Shown one piece after another: positions 29,985-39,708 of a stretch of DNA of 64,000 nt. How positions within the stretch are numbered: position 1 is the first letter of the stretch; each line of letters begins with the position of its first letter. A program made the position numbers and the translations under genes. The stretch lies in assembly GCA_947498415.1 (NCBI GenBank), contig CANMKB010000001.1:739694-803693 (forward strand), read 5' to 3'. This DNA comes from an uncultured Paracoccaceae bacterium. GTDB lineage: Bacteria; Pseudomonadota; Alphaproteobacteria; Rhodobacterales; Rhodobacteraceae. The notes below the pieces were generated by a model. That model saw only the letters and a program-made list of their open reading frames with translations. It made no database searches and was not told the DNA's origin.

Positions 29985-31517
29985 ATGCGGGGCCCGCACA
30001 ATATTTGGCGTCTGATCCGCACAGGCGCCACTCTCGAACGCACGGGCGCTATGAGTGTCGTGCTAGAGGCCTTTAATGCGCCAAAGCCACTACGCGTGAT
30101 GGCACGAGGCGTCGTTTGGCCTTTCCGATGGATTGGGATCAAAGGTGATCCCGACATGCCACCGGTTGTCCGCGCACTTACTGCGCTTGGACCTGCCTAT
30201 ATTAAGTTCGGCCAGGTGCTATCTACCCGTCCCGATGTTGTCGGGAGTGAGATGGCGCGTCAGCTGCGTGTATTACAGGACCGGTTGCCACCGTTTTCGA
30301 TCGAAGAGGCCAAAGCCGCGGTCAGCGCAGAGCTTGGTGAGCCGGCTGATGCGATCTTTTCTGAGTTTTCAGAACCTGTCGCCGCGGCGTCCATCGCACA
30401 GGTGCACAAAGCGCAATTGGCAAAGACGGGTGAGATTGTTGCGGTCAAAGTCTTGCGTCCAGGCATTGAACGCGCGTTCCGCAAAGACGTGGACGCATTT
30501 TACTTTGCCGCAGACTTTGTTGAGATGTTCCTACCGTTTTCGCGCCGTTTGCGTCCGCGTGATGTGGTCGAACACTTTGATGGCGTGGTGACAGGCGAGT
30601 TGGATTTGCGTCTTGAAAGCGCGTCTGCCAGCGAGTTCGCAGACAACACTAAAAACGATTCTGGCTTTCAGGTTCCGTTTATTCGGTGGGATCATTCTGG
30701 TCGCCGCGTGATGACAATGGATTGGGCCGAAGGTGAATCGCTTGGTGATAATAATGCCTTGGATGCAGCTGGGCATGATCGCCATGCCCTCGGTAGCCGA
30801 ATCTTGCAGCTCTTCTTAAGCCATGCGCTGCGCGACGGTTTTTTTCATGCGGACATGCACCAAGGGAACCTCAAAGTTGCGCTCAACGGTGACATCATCG
30901 CCTATGATTTTGGGATCATGGGGCACATCGATGAATATACGCGTCGTGTGTATGCCGAGATACTATTTGGGTTCATTCAACGCGATTACCAGCGTGTCGC
31001 CGAAGTGCATTTCGAAGCGGGCTATGTTCCTGCTGATCGTGACGTTGATGAGTTTGCACGCGCCCTACGCGCGGTTGGCGAACCGATTTTTGGCATGGAT
31101 GCGACCAAGATTTCGATGGGGCGTTTGCTGAATTACCTCTTCGAAGTCACTGAGCGCTTTGGCATGGAAACGCGCACAGAATTGATTCTGTTGCAACGTA
31201 CCATGGTGGTGGTCGAAGGCGTTGCGCGGTCATTGGATGAGTCGATCAATATCTGGGATGTCGCTAAGCCCGTTGTCGGCGGCTACATCAAAGATTCAAT
31301 TGGTCCAAAAGCGTTGGCGAACGATCTTTGGAAAACTGCAAAAGTCATGGCGCGATTTGGTCCTCGCCTGCCGGGTTTGGTCGAAGCGGCGCTTATCAAT
31401 CAAGTGATGCCAGCGGTACAGACCAAGAGTAAAGTATGGCCTTGGGTCGTTCTCAGCGGCAGTGTCGGCGCCTGTGTCGGTGCCGCGATACTGGCTGTAT
31501 TCGTCTGGGCGATCTAA
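29985..31517 (+). CDS. ubiB: Ubiquinone biosynthesis kinase-like protein UbiB
   Basis: Atypical protein-kinase-like ATPase of the ABC1/ADCK family, 510 residues, needed for ubiquinone synthesis. The family-specific KxGQ motif is YIKFGQVLSTRPD. The catalytic loop is FHADMHQGNL and the metal-binding segment YDFGIMGHID. Hydrophobic C-terminal helices (about 475-508) anchor it to the membrane. The gene follows ubiE directly and ends at a strong terminator. Confidence 0.95.
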   Translation: MRGPHNIWRLIRTGATLERTGAMSVVLEAFNAPKPLRVMARGVVWPFRWIGIKGDPDMPPVVRALTALGPAYIKFGQVLSTRPDVVGSEMARQLRVLQDRLPPFSIEEAKAAVSAELGEPADAIFSEFSEPVAAASIAQVHKAQLAKTGEIVAVKVLRPGIERAFRKDVDAFYFAADFVEMFLPFSRRLRPRDVVEHFDGVVTGELDLRLESASASEFADNTKNDSGFQVPFIRWDHSGRRVMTMDWAEGESLGDNNALDAAGHDRHALGSRILQLFLSHALRDGFFHADMHQGNLKVALNGDIIAYDFGIMGHIDEYTRRVYAEILFGFIQRDYQRVAEVHFEAGYVPADRDVDEFARALRAVGEPIFGMDATKISMGRLLNYLFEVTERFGMETRTELILLQRTMVVVEGVARSLDESINIWDVAKPVVGGYIKDSIGPKALANDLWKTAKVMARFGPRLPGLVEAALINQVMPAVQTKSKVWPWVVLSGSVGACVGAAILAVFVWAI

Positions 31518-31537
31518 GACAAAGCTCTATGAGATAC

Positions 31538-31573
31538 AAAAAAACCCGGCCTAGGCCGGGTTTTTCTTTTTTT
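31538..31573. terminator. Bidirectional terminator between ubiB and dapA
   Basis: The sequence from 31540 to 31565 is a perfect palindrome built on CCCGGCCTAGGCCGGG with A-runs on the left and T-runs on the right. It can end both converging transcripts, ubiB and dapA. Confidence 0.93.
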
Positions 31574-31586
31574 GATCAAGCAGTGA

Positions 31587-32462
31587 TTAGTTCATCAAAC
31601 CTGCATGACGCATCGCCGCGTCCAGCTGTTCTTTGGTGCTGTCCAAAAGGCCAGTAAGTGGTGAACGTACTTCTTCCGAGCACAGACCTAATTTAGACAT
31701 CGCGTATTTCGCGCCAACGAGGCCCGGCTCAACAAAGATGGCTTCGTGCAGCGGGAACAAGCGATCTTGCAGTTCCAATGCTTTCGCAAAATCACCCGCA
31801 AGCGTTGCTGCTTGGAATTCTGCGCAGAGTTTCGGTGCAACGTTCGCAGTCACAGAGATACAGCCCTGACCGCCATGCGCGTTGAACGCCAGCGCTGTGC
31901 CATCTTCGCCAGAAAGTTGAACAAAGTCTGGGCCGCATGTCAGACGTTGCTGGCTGACGCGGTTGATGTCGCCGGTTGCATCTTTGACACCAACAACACG
32001 AGGCAGCTTGGAAAGCTCGCCCATGGTTTCAGGTGTCATATCAACAACCGAGCGACCCGGAATGTTGTAGATGATGATCGGCAAGTTGCAGCAATCATGA
32101 AGCGCAGTGTAATGCGCGATCAGGCCGCGTTGCGTTGGCTTGTTGTAATATGGGGTGACAACCAGGCCCGCGTCTGCACCTGCTTTTTCAGCGAACTGCA
32201 TCAAACGCATTGCTTCAAGCGTGTTGTTGGAACCGGCACCTGCAATCACTGGAACACGGCCCGCGGCTGCGCGCACCACTTCTTCGATTACAGTTTCATG
32301 CTCGTCATGAGTTAGCGTTGGGCTTTCGCCGGTTGTACCAACAGGGACAAAACCGTTTGTGCCTTCGCCGATATGCCATTCAACCAGCTTCTTAAGCGTT
32401 TCCAAATCCAGCTCGCCGTTCTTGAACGGCGTGACGAGTGCGGGAAAAGACCCTTTGAACAT
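31587..32462 (-). CDS. dapA: 4-hydroxy-tetrahydrodipicolinate synthase
   Basis: Class I aldolase-fold enzyme of 291 residues condensing pyruvate with aspartate semialdehyde in lysine and diaminopimelate synthesis. The substrate motif GTTGESPTL, the tyrosine of [10 protein letters not shown] and the Schiff-base lysine in [10 protein letters not shown] are all in place. It is a single-gene transcript, divergent from the transglycosylase gene. Confidence 0.95.
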   Translation of the reverse strand: MFKGSFPALVTPFKNGELDLETLKKLVEWHIGEGTNGFVPVGTTGESPTLTHDEHETVIEEVVRAAAGRVPVIAGAGSNNTLEAMRLMQFAEKAGADAGLVVTPYYNKPTQRGLIAHYTALHDCCNLPIIIYNIPGRSVVDMTPETMGELSKLPRVVGVKDATGDINRVSQQRLTCGPDFVQLSGEDGTALAFNAHGGQGCISVTANVAPKLCAEFQAATLAGDFAKALELQDRLFPLHEAIFVEPGLVGAKYAMSKLGLCSEEVRSPLTGLLDSTKEQLDAAMRHAGLMN

Positions 32463-32623
32463 GACACGCTCCTTTGTTTTTTGCGTAGCTGGGCGAAACG
32501 CCCGTGAAAGATCGCGCGGACACTAGCGATAAGTCGCCAGTTTGCCAAGTTAGGGATTGGACCTAAGCCCGACGCGGATTACCTTTGGCTGGGTATCCAG
32601 CGTCATCTAGGAAAAAGCAAGAC

Positions 32624-34561
32624 ATGTTAAAGCTGATTTGGGCGTTTCTTTTAACGGTATTTCTTGCAGATTCTGCCGCAGCACAAGCGGCGAATGCTTT
32701 AAGCAACGCGATGTCGTCGGTCCGATCAAAAGATTGGAGCGCTGCGTCACAGGCAGTGCGACGGCACGGTGAGGTCGCTCAAGACATCGTCAATTGGCAC
32801 CAATTGCGGGCTGGTTTTGGCAGTGCGTCGGATGCATTGGCGTTTCTTGAACGGCGTGGTGATTGGCCGGGATTACCCTACTTGCGCAAGCAGATGGAGC
32901 CGGCTTTACTTGGCGCATCGAGCAGACAAGTATTGGCGTTTTTCGCTGAAACAGAGCCTCAAACCGCGAAAGGCGCCCTTGCCTATGCCGATGCGTTAAG
33001 CGCGAATGGCAGAAAGAACGAAGCGAATTCCGCGATTGTTCGAGCATGGCTCACACTAGCCATGAGTGGCGCGACACAGGAGCGTTTTCTTTCCAAGTAT
33101 AAACGCGTTCTGAAAGATCATCATTCTGATCGGTTGGACAACGCAATTTGGCAAGGGTGGCCCGATAACGCACGACGCATGTATCCGTTGGTCAGTGAGG
33201 GCTGGCAAAAACTGTCTGAGGCACGTTTGGCTTTGAGGGCCAATCGAGATGGTGTTGATTCACTCATTTCAGCGGTGCCGCGTCAGCTCGCATCGGATCC
33301 GGGTTTGGCCTTTGAGCGTTTTCAATGGCGTGCCAAAAAAGGGCGCAATTCAAGCGCTATAGAACTGTTACTTCCGCAAAGTCGGGCGCAACAGCTTGGC
33401 AATCCCGGAAAATGGGCTGGCTGGCGTCGGGCCCTGGCACGCAGCGAAATGAGAGCCGGGCGACATAAATCAGCTTACGCTGTTGCAACCAATCATGGGC
33501 TGACCAGTGGAAGCAGCTATTCGGATTTGGAATGGTTGTCTGGATATTTAGCACTGCGGTTTCTGAACAAACCGGGAATCGCTTTGCAGCACTTTGTGCG
33601 GTTTGAACAATCGGTAGAAACACCGATCTCGTTTGGCCGTGCGGGTTATTGGATTGGCCGTGCCTATGATGCGATGGGCGAACGAGCGTCTGCACAAAAA
33701 GCCTATGCAGGTGGTGGCGTCTATCAAACGTCATTCTATGGTCTATTGGCGGCGGAAAAGGCTGGCATCGCTCTTAAGCCTGACTTGAGGGGAACGACTG
33801 CCACCTGGCAAGGGGCCGAGTTTACGACCTCTTCCGTACATAAAGCAGCCCTGCTTCTACGAGCCGCGGGGGAAAAGGCGTTGGCCGAACGTTTCTGGAC
33901 TCATCTCGCCGAATCTCAGTCTGCGGCGTCGATGGCGCAGATGGGGCAAATGGCGATTGATTTGAACGAACCGCATATCGCTGTGATGTTGGGGAAGCGT
34001 TTTGCCCAACAAGGGATCACGGTCCATGCGCCTTACTATGCTGTGCATTCTTTGGCCCAACGGCGCAACTTGCCTGTACCAACCGAAATGGCACTGGCCA
34101 TTGCTCGGCGTGAAAGCGAATTTGATCCGGTGGTTGTGTCTGGCGCAAATGCGCAAGGGTTGATGCAAATACTGCCAGGTACAGCGAAACAAGTGGCCGG
34201 AGAGTTGGGCCTGCCTTACTCCAAGTCACGCCTGTTATCTGATCCAGACTACAACGTGACACTTGGCACAGCCTATCTTGCAGGTTTGGCACAAGAATTT
34301 CAGGGCAACGTCATCATGGTGGCAGCCGGGTATAACGCCGGGCCGAGTCGCCCCTCGCGTTGGATGCGCGAATACGGCGATCCACGTCGTCGTGGTGGTT
34401 TAGATATCATCGATTGGATCGAACACATCCCGTTCAATGAAACCCGGAACTACGTGATGCGTGTGGCAGAAAGCTTACCGATTTATCGGGCCCGTTTGGG
34501 AAAAGATCCGTTACCCCAACCCTTTAGCAAAGAGTTGGTGGGGCAATCATTGTTACGGTAA
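32624..34561 (+). CDS. Soluble lytic murein transglycosylase
   Basis: Periplasmic peptidoglycan-cleaving enzyme of about 645 residues. It starts with a signal peptide (cut near SAAAQA) followed by a long alpha-superhelical region. The C-terminal goose-lysozyme-like SLT domain has its catalytic glutamate in AIARRESEFDP, followed by GLMQILPGTA and AAGYNAGP. The layout matches Slt70-type enzymes. The ATG at 32624 is chosen because the signal peptide starts there; an upstream start 13 codons earlier would disrupt it. The gene is nearly back-to-back with the convergent EamA gene (one base apart). Confidence 0.93.
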   Translation: MLKLIWAFLLTVFLADSAAAQAANALSNAMSSVRSKDWSAASQAVRRHGEVAQDIVNWHQLRAGFGSASDALAFLERRGDWPGLPYLRKQMEPALLGASSRQVLAFFAETEPQTAKGALAYADALSANGRKNEANSAIVRAWLTLAMSGATQERFLSKYKRVLKDHHSDRLDNAIWQGWPDNARRMYPLVSEGWQKLSEARLALRANRDGVDSLISAVPRQLASDPGLAFERFQWRAKKGRNSSAIELLLPQSRAQQLGNPGKWAGWRRALARSEMRAGRHKSAYAVATNHGLTSGSSYSDLEWLSGYLALRFLNKPGIALQHFVRFEQSVETPISFGRAGYWIGRAYDAMGERASAQKAYAGGGVYQTSFYGLLAAEKAGIALKPDLRGTTATWQGAEFTTSSVHKAALLLRAAGEKALAERFWTHLAESQSAASMAQMGQMAIDLNEPHIAVMLGKRFAQQGITVHAPYYAVHSLAQRRNLPVPTEMALAIARRESEFDPVVVSGANAQGLMQILPGTAKQVAGELGLPYSKSRLLSDPDYNVTLGTAYLAGLAQEFQGNVIMVAAGYNAGPSRPSRWMREYGDPRRRGGLDIIDWIEHIPFNETRNYVMRVAESLPIYRARLGKDPLPQPFSKELVGQSLLR

Positions 34562-34562
34562 A

Positions 34563-35432
34563 TTACCGTTGGCCTTTGCGTTCGCGCCAAAACGTAAACA
34601 CGCCTGCACCAACAACGATGGTCGCCCCGATCCAAACATTCAGGCGAATGCTCTCGGCAAAGGCATATACGCCAATGATTGCGGCAAAGGGAAGTTGTAG
34701 GTAGGCAAAGGGCTGAACGGCGCTGGCCTCTGCGACGTCATAAGTTTTAATCAATAGCCAATGCGCACATAGGCTCGTTGTGCTGAGCAATATTAGCCAC
34801 ACAACATCGCTCGACTGAATGGGTTGCCAGTGAAACACACCGATGATGGTCATCACGACACAGCCAACAACCCCGGTATAAAAAAATGACGTGTCAGCAC
34901 TGTCGTCGGATGCAACATACCGCGTGAGCAGACTATAGCCCGCAAATAGAAGGGCGCCCAAACAGGGTAGAATTGCGTAGGGCGAAAATACTCCATCTCC
35001 GGGTTTCAGAATGATGATGACGCCGAGCAATCCAATACAAATCGCGATCTTTCTTTGCCATCCAACGGTCTCACCTAACAACGGGCCTGAAAAGGCGACG
35101 ATGAGCAACGGAAAGCACATGAAAATCGCATGAGTTTCGGTTAGGCCAAGCAAAGTAAACGCCAATACCGTCACGCTGACCTCTGCCGCGATCACAACAC
35201 CCCTTAAGATTTGAAGCCTTGGGAATGCGGTCTTTGCGGTTGCTCTCAGCCCCTTATTTTGAAGAGCCAAAACAATGACAAAGGCGGCAAACACCCAATA
35301 TCGGATCATGACCACTTGATAGACATTATAGGCGTCTGCAAGGTGCCGAGAGATACCGTCTTGCACCGCAAGAAAGAGCGCCGTCAGCCCCATCAAAAGA
35401 ATGCCAAGACGCGTATTATTTTGGGCAGTCAT
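34563..35432 (-). CDS. EamA/DMT family transporter
   Basis: Ten-helix drug/metabolite transporter of 289 residues with two EamA repeats. The substrate cannot be read from sequence. The first repeat starts at GILLMGLTALFLAVQDG, and a conserved arginine lies in MIRYWVFA. It overlaps the mnmD stop by four bases (ATGA) and is thus translationally coupled to a tRNA-modification gene, probably without functional relation. Confidence 0.9.
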   Translation of the reverse strand: MTAQNNTRLGILLMGLTALFLAVQDGISRHLADAYNVYQVVMIRYWVFAAFVIVLALQNKGLRATAKTAFPRLQILRGVVIAAEVSVTVLAFTLLGLTETHAIFMCFPLLIVAFSGPLLGETVGWQRKIAICIGLLGVIIILKPGDGVFSPYAILPCLGALLFAGYSLLTRYVASDDSADTSFFYTGVVGCVVMTIIGVFHWQPIQSSDVVWLILLSTTSLCAHWLLIKTYDVAEASAVQPFAYLQLPFAAIIGVYAFAESIRLNVWIGATIVVGAGVFTFWRERKGQR

Positions 35433-36112
35433 GAATCTTGAGCAGGCATCGAGGCGACCGTCATATGCCGTTTGCGGCCAAAGCCTGGAATACGGGTAAC
35501 TTCAAACCCAGCGACCTCAAGGTTTCTGCGCACGAAACCCGCAGCGGTATAAGTTGCAGCCGTGCCGCCGGGTCTGGTGTGGCGTCCGACTTCAGACAAT
35601 AGCTGTTCATCCCAAAGCTCTGGGTTCTTTGCGGGTGAAAACCCATCCAGGAACCATGCATCCGCTTGCCAATCTTCAACGCGAAGCGTTTGTCGAGCGT
35701 CTCCGATGATCACTTTGGCTTCTATGCCTTGCAAAGTGGAAAGCGTTTTGTCCTCGGCCCATGCAGCCACCAGTTTTTCGGCATAGGATGCTAGATCTGG
35801 GAAGGCCTCAAGCGCACGGGCCATCTCTTTGGCTTCCATGGGAAAGGCTTCAAAACTTGTAAACTTAAGGGGCTTGGTTTGCCCTGCCTCATCCCAGGCT
35901 TGCCATGTCGCCAACAGGTTCAGACCAGTTCCAAACCCGAGCTCTGCAATGTGAAACCCTGCGGTGAAACGTGAGGGCAGATCATTGCCTGACAAAAAGA
36001 CATGACGTGTCTCGTTCAGACCGTTGTCTAAACTGAAGTAGGGGTCATCAAATCTTGTCGAAACCGGAATACGAGCATCGCGCCATTCCAGGCGTGCAGA
36101 CTGGTCGCTCAT
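35429..36112 (-). CDS. mnmD: tRNA (mnm5s2U34)-methyltransferase MnmD-type
   Basis: SAM-dependent methyltransferase of 227 residues corresponding to the methyltransferase half of MnmC, which finishes mnm5s2U at tRNA position 34. The SAM motif is AELGFGTGLNLLATW, and the signature LDGFSPAKNPELWD is diagnostic. I take the ATG at 36112 (MSDQSARLEW); a longer start is not supported. It is divergent from a FAD oxidoreductase at 36181 that resembles the other MnmC half. Confidence 0.9.
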   Translation of the reverse strand: MSDQSARLEWRDARIPVSTRFDDPYFSLDNGLNETRHVFLSGNDLPSRFTAGFHIAELGFGTGLNLLATWQAWDEAGQTKPLKFTSFEAFPMEAKEMARALEAFPDLASYAEKLVAAWAEDKTLSTLQGIEAKVIIGDARQTLRVEDWQADAWFLDGFSPAKNPELWDEQLLSEVGRHTRPGGTAATYTAAGFVRRNLEVAGFEVTRIPGFGRKRHMTVASMPAQDS

Positions 36113-36180
36113 CGTTGAATGCCTTATGAATGCGCCAAATGGCCTGAGGTTAGCATTGGGCAATATATAAAGGGTTTGCA

Positions 36181-37215
36181 ATGGTTGATGTCACCGTAAT
36201 GGGCGCGGGTGCCTTTGGGCTATCTGTGGCATGGGCCTGTGTGACACGTGGCGCACGCGTTCAGGTGATTGACCCAAACGGAGTAGCAGCTGGCGCATCA
36301 GGCGGTGTTGTGGGTGCACTGGCACCGCATACTCCTGAAAATTGGAACGTCAAAAAGGCCTTTCAATTCGATAGCCTTAGTATGGCCAAGGCCTATTGGG
36401 CTGAAATAGACTCTATATCAGGCAAGTCGTCTGGCTATGGGTGCACTGGGCGTCTCCAACCGATCGCCGATGAGCGGGCTATGAATTTGGCACAGGCGCG
36501 CGCCATCGGGGCGCAAAATTTGTGGCAGGGAAAGGCCAATTGGAAGGTCGTAAAGGCCGAAGATGTGGGCGATTGGAAACCGCGAACGCCGTCAGGCTAT
36601 TTGATACACGACACACTAACCGCCCGTATTCACCCAAGACAGGCCTGCGAATCTTTGGCCGAAGCCTTGCGCACAAAGGGTGCTATGATCATATCAGATG
36701 GCGATGCGCTGGGCCAGATCGTTTGGGCCACGGGTTGGAGGGGTTTGGTTGATCTATCCAGCCAAATTGGAAAACCCATTGGTAATGGTGTCAAAGGCCA
36801 GGCCATTCTGCTTGAATTGAACAAGCCAGACCTTCCGCAGTTGTTCGCAGATACAGTCCACATCGTGCCGCACAGCGACGGGACAGTCGCCATTGGTTCG
36901 ACAAGTGAGCGAGACTTTGAAGATCCCACAAGCACAGACGAGCAGATTGATCAGGTCTTAGCAAAGGCGATTGCAGCAGTGCCTGAGTTGGAGGCTGCAC
37001 CGATTGTTGCGCGTTGGGCCGGTGTAAGGCCACGTGCAAAAAGCCGCGCCCCGATGTTGGGGCAGCACCCAGAGCGAGAAAGTGAGTTCATTGCCAACGG
37101 TGGGTTTAAGATTGGGTTCGGAATGGCCCCGAAGGTAGGGGAGGTCATGGCTGACCTTATCCTTGAGGGCAAAGATACCATTCCTGATGATTTTAAGCCC
37201 GAGGCATCCCTTTAG
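36181..37215 (+). CDS. FAD-dependent oxidoreductase, DAO family (MnmC oxidase-like)
   Basis: Cytoplasmic flavoprotein of 344 residues. The FAD-binding motif VMGAGAFGLSVAWA is at the very N-terminus, and the C-terminal DAO segment ends GFKIGFGMAPKVGEVMADLIL. A stretch AAGASGGVVGALAPHTP near residue 38 resembles the ASGN-QGALYP region of the MnmC oxidase domain. With mnmD divergent 68 bases away, it could supply the cmnm5U-to-nm5U step of a split MnmC. A glycine-oxidase-like function is the alternative. AAGGG precedes the start. Confidence 0.75.
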   Translation: MVDVTVMGAGAFGLSVAWACVTRGARVQVIDPNGVAAGASGGVVGALAPHTPENWNVKKAFQFDSLSMAKAYWAEIDSISGKSSGYGCTGRLQPIADERAMNLAQARAIGAQNLWQGKANWKVVKAEDVGDWKPRTPSGYLIHDTLTARIHPRQACESLAEALRTKGAMIISDGDALGQIVWATGWRGLVDLSSQIGKPIGNGVKGQAILLELNKPDLPQLFADTVHIVPHSDGTVAIGSTSERDFEDPTSTDEQIDQVLAKAIAAVPELEAAPIVARWAGVRPRAKSRAPMLGQHPERESEFIANGGFKIGFGMAPKVGEVMADLILEGKDTIPDDFKPEASL

Positions 37216-37218
37216 GTC

Positions 37219-37764
37219 TCAGCGACCTCGTTCGATCTCTAGGCGCAATGCCTCCATCAAGCGCTTTACTGATGCGACATAACGATCAGATTCTAGCGTG
37301 CCATCTTCGGTGAACGCAGATCCGCTTGAGGCAATTGCAATTTCGGATGCAGGCACGATGCGGGCATTAAACGGGGTCATGCAACTGCGCAACATAGTTT
37401 GCGCACGAATGCCGCCAGCGCGCCCGGCCGCAGCGCTCATCAATGCAACAGGCTTGCCTGTCCAAGGCTGCGGCTTGCTTCGGCTAACCCAATCCAGGGC
37501 ATTCTTGAGAACACCAGTGATGCCTGCGTTGTATTCCGGAGTGGAGATCAGCACGCCATCTGCACTTTGAATTTGAGTGACTAAGGTTTGCACTGCATCA
37601 GGCAGCCCTTCGCGATCTTCGTCATCCCCGTTGTACAATGGAAGGTTCAAATCAGCTTCGACGAGCTCTGCGCCTTTGAATAGCTGTGCCGCAGCGCGGA
37701 TAAGTTTGGTGTTTGTCGCGTCAGTACGCAACGAGCCTGAAATGCCGAGTAATTTGATGGTCAT
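37219..37764 (-). CDS. NADPH-dependent FMN reductase
   Basis: Flavodoxin-fold reductase of 181 residues. The FMN-phosphate loop is GISGSLRTDATN and the isoalloxazine-contact segment is STPEYNAGITGVLKNALDW, typical of the chromate/azo/quinone reductase (ChrR, YieF) group. It probably reduces quinones or flavins with NAD(P)H, and the physiological substrate is unknown. It converges on the preceding FAD enzyme with a 3-base gap. Confidence 0.9.
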   Translation of the reverse strand: MTIKLLGISGSLRTDATNTKLIRAAAQLFKGAELVEADLNLPLYNGDDEDREGLPDAVQTLVTQIQSADGVLISTPEYNAGITGVLKNALDWVSRSKPQPWTGKPVALMSAAAGRAGGIRAQTMLRSCMTPFNARIVPASEIAIASSGSAFTEDGTLESDRYVASVKRLMEALRLEIERGR

Positions 37765-37854
37765 CGTTCGTTCCTTTGGTCGTTCCCCAAAGATCTAACG
37801 GTACCGCTGGGCAAAACAACATGAATTGCCGCACAGTCCATGTGCGATGCCTCA

Positions 37855-37885
37855 AAGAAAAAGCCCCGCCAAAAAGGCGAGGCTT
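37855..37885 (-). terminator. Terminator after the OmpA-family gene
   Basis: On the minus strand a 10-bp stem, AAGCCTCGCC paired with GGCGGGGCTT including one G-T pair, has a 5-base loop and is followed by TTTTTCTTT. It lies 22 bases after the stop codon. Confidence 0.9.
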
Positions 37886-37907
37886 GGGAATAGGCAGAAA
37901 ATTAAGT

Positions 37908-38561
37908 TTATGCTGCGTTTGGCAGAATAACGATCTCAACCCGACGGTTTTGGGCCCGGCCCTCAGGTGTCAGGTTTGATGCAATTGGCTGGTCTTCGCC
38001 GCGGCCGCTGGTTTGAACACGCCCAAATGGTACGCCGGAATCAAGCAGTACGTCTGCTACAGCTTCGGCGCGGCGTTGGCTTAGTCCTTGGTTGTAGCTT
38101 GCGTCACCCACGTTGTCGGTGTGACCTAGAATCTGGATTGTCGAATTTGGATAAGCGATCAAGTTGCCCGCAATTGAACGCAGGTCGCGTTGTAGATCAG
38201 TGCGCACAAAGCTGCTGTCTGTCGCAAACAGGATGTCTTGCGGCAATGTCACAATCAAGCGGTCGCCGGTGTTTGTGATTTCGACATTGTCGTTGTTTAG
38301 GTCACGGCGCAGATCGGCCTCTTGTTTATCAAGCTCGTTGCCAACAAGGGCACCAATGCCTGCGCCAATCGCAGCGCCACGTACAGCGCCTTTGCCTTTG
38401 TTGTCTGCCGTAATGGCGCCAAACAGGCCACCAACGGCCGCACCAATCGCAGCGCCGTTCTTGGTTTTTGTGCGGTCGATGCCTGCGTAATTTGGATCAG
38501 TACAGGCTGACAGCGCCAATGCGCCACATAGGGTCACGCCAATTGCTTTTGCTCGGATCAT
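37908..38561 (-). CDS. OmpA-family lipoprotein with glycine zipper
   Basis: Outer-membrane lipoprotein of 217 residues. The lipobox is ALSAC with Cys20. Residues about 33-75 form a Gly/Ala-rich glycine-zipper segment (GAAIGAAVGGLFG and a second copy GAAIGAGIGALVG). The C-terminal OmpA domain binds peptidoglycan, with the motifs LGHTDNVGDASYN and LSQRRAEAV. It resembles YiaD. Its job is probably to tether the outer membrane to the cell wall. Confidence 0.92.
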   Translation of the reverse strand: MIRAKAIGVTLCGALALSACTDPNYAGIDRTKTKNGAAIGAAVGGLFGAITADNKGKGAVRGAAIGAGIGALVGNELDKQEADLRRDLNNDNVEITNTGDRLIVTLPQDILFATDSSFVRTDLQRDLRSIAGNLIAYPNSTIQILGHTDNVGDASYNQGLSQRRAEAVADVLLDSGVPFGRVQTSGRGEDQPIASNLTPEGRAQNRRVEIVILPNAA

Positions 38562-38711
38562 GCTATGCCTCTTTTCATGCGGGTCCGTTTGCCGGACGTC
38601 TAATGTCTGCCGCGATCCTGCGCCTTACCTTGCCGATGAACAAGGGGGAAATCGGCGGCGGGCTGCTCACAATGTGGGGATTTCCGCCGAAAATCCGCTG
38701 AATATACCAAT

Positions 38712-39560
38712 TTAGGTGGTGTTTTCAAAGTTGGCGGCCTCATAGGCCAGCATCGCACGCTTGACGGGTAAGCCCCAATGATACCCACCTAACCCACCTG
38801 ATTTGCGCAAGGCGCGATGGCAGGGAATCACCCAACTGATTGGATTGCGGCCAACCGCGGTACCAACTGCACGCACCGCTTTGGGGCTACCGATTGCATC
38901 GGCTATTTCAGAATAGGTGGTGACATGTCCGCTGGGGATTGACACCAACGCTTCCCAAACCTTGATCTGTAAGGGGCTGCCGATCAAGACAACCGGAGTT
39001 TGGTGCATGGTGCGCTGTCCACTAAAGGCAGCGATCGCCCACGGCTGTAAGCGCTCAGCATCCTCGATAAAGTTCGCTTTTGGCCAACGAGACGTCATAT
39101 CGGACATGGCTGCATCAGCCCCGGTTTCGGCCGCAAACGCCACGCCGCAGATGCCGCGCTTAGTGCCCATCACCAACGCTGTGCCAAAGGGGCTTTCAAA
39201 CCAACCCCAGTGGATGGTGAGCCCATTGGCCCCTTGGGCATAGTCGCCGGGGCTCATAGCCTCCCACCGCAAGAATAGATCGTGAAGCCGGCCACTGCCA
39301 GAAAGCCCTACGGATTGCGCAGTTTCGAGCGTGGTAAATCGTTCTCGCAATAGTGCCTTGGCATGCCCCAATGTGAGGTATTGTTGAAACCGTTTTGGGG
39401 ACACACCAGCCCATTTCGAGAACATGCGTTGGAAATGCGCAGGACTCATCCCCATGGCTTTGGCAAGTTCCTCAAGGCTCATCTGGTCGCCACTGTCATC
39501 AATCAACTCGATGGCGCGGCGCATAACGCCGTAATGATAACTTTGTTCCATATCGGTCAT
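38712..39560 (-). CDS. Ada-like methylated-DNA-protein cysteine methyltransferase with AraC domain
   Basis: Protein of 282 residues combining an AraC-type helix-turn-helix pair (about 12-108) with an O6-alkylguanine transferase domain (about 115-278). The acceptor Cys247 is in VIPCHR, followed by GGLGGYHWG. The N-terminal Ada domain that takes methyl groups from phosphotriesters is absent, so the usual methylation switch that activates Ada is missing. The start ATG has AAAGGAGG just upstream. It repairs O6-methylguanine and may regulate genes by another signal. Confidence 0.9.
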   Translation of the reverse strand: MTDMEQSYHYGVMRRAIELIDDSGDQMSLEELAKAMGMSPAHFQRMFSKWAGVSPKRFQQYLTLGHAKALLRERFTTLETAQSVGLSGSGRLHDLFLRWEAMSPGDYAQGANGLTIHWGWFESPFGTALVMGTKRGICGVAFAAETGADAAMSDMTSRWPKANFIEDAERLQPWAIAAFSGQRTMHQTPVVLIGSPLQIKVWEALVSIPSGHVTTYSEIADAIGSPKAVRAVGTAVGRNPISWVIPCHRALRKSGGLGGYHWGLPVKRAMLAYEAANFENTT

Positions 39561-39708
39561 ATCCGCCTCCTTTGATTAAAACCTATCGTTCCGCCTTGGG
39601 GTAATCGACCCGAAACCTGCGTTTTCTCCATTGTGACGGCGGAATCGTTGAAAAGTGTTCCTGGTCTCGGTATGTGCAGGCGTCCTGTTCAACGCGCCCG
39701 GAGGCGAT

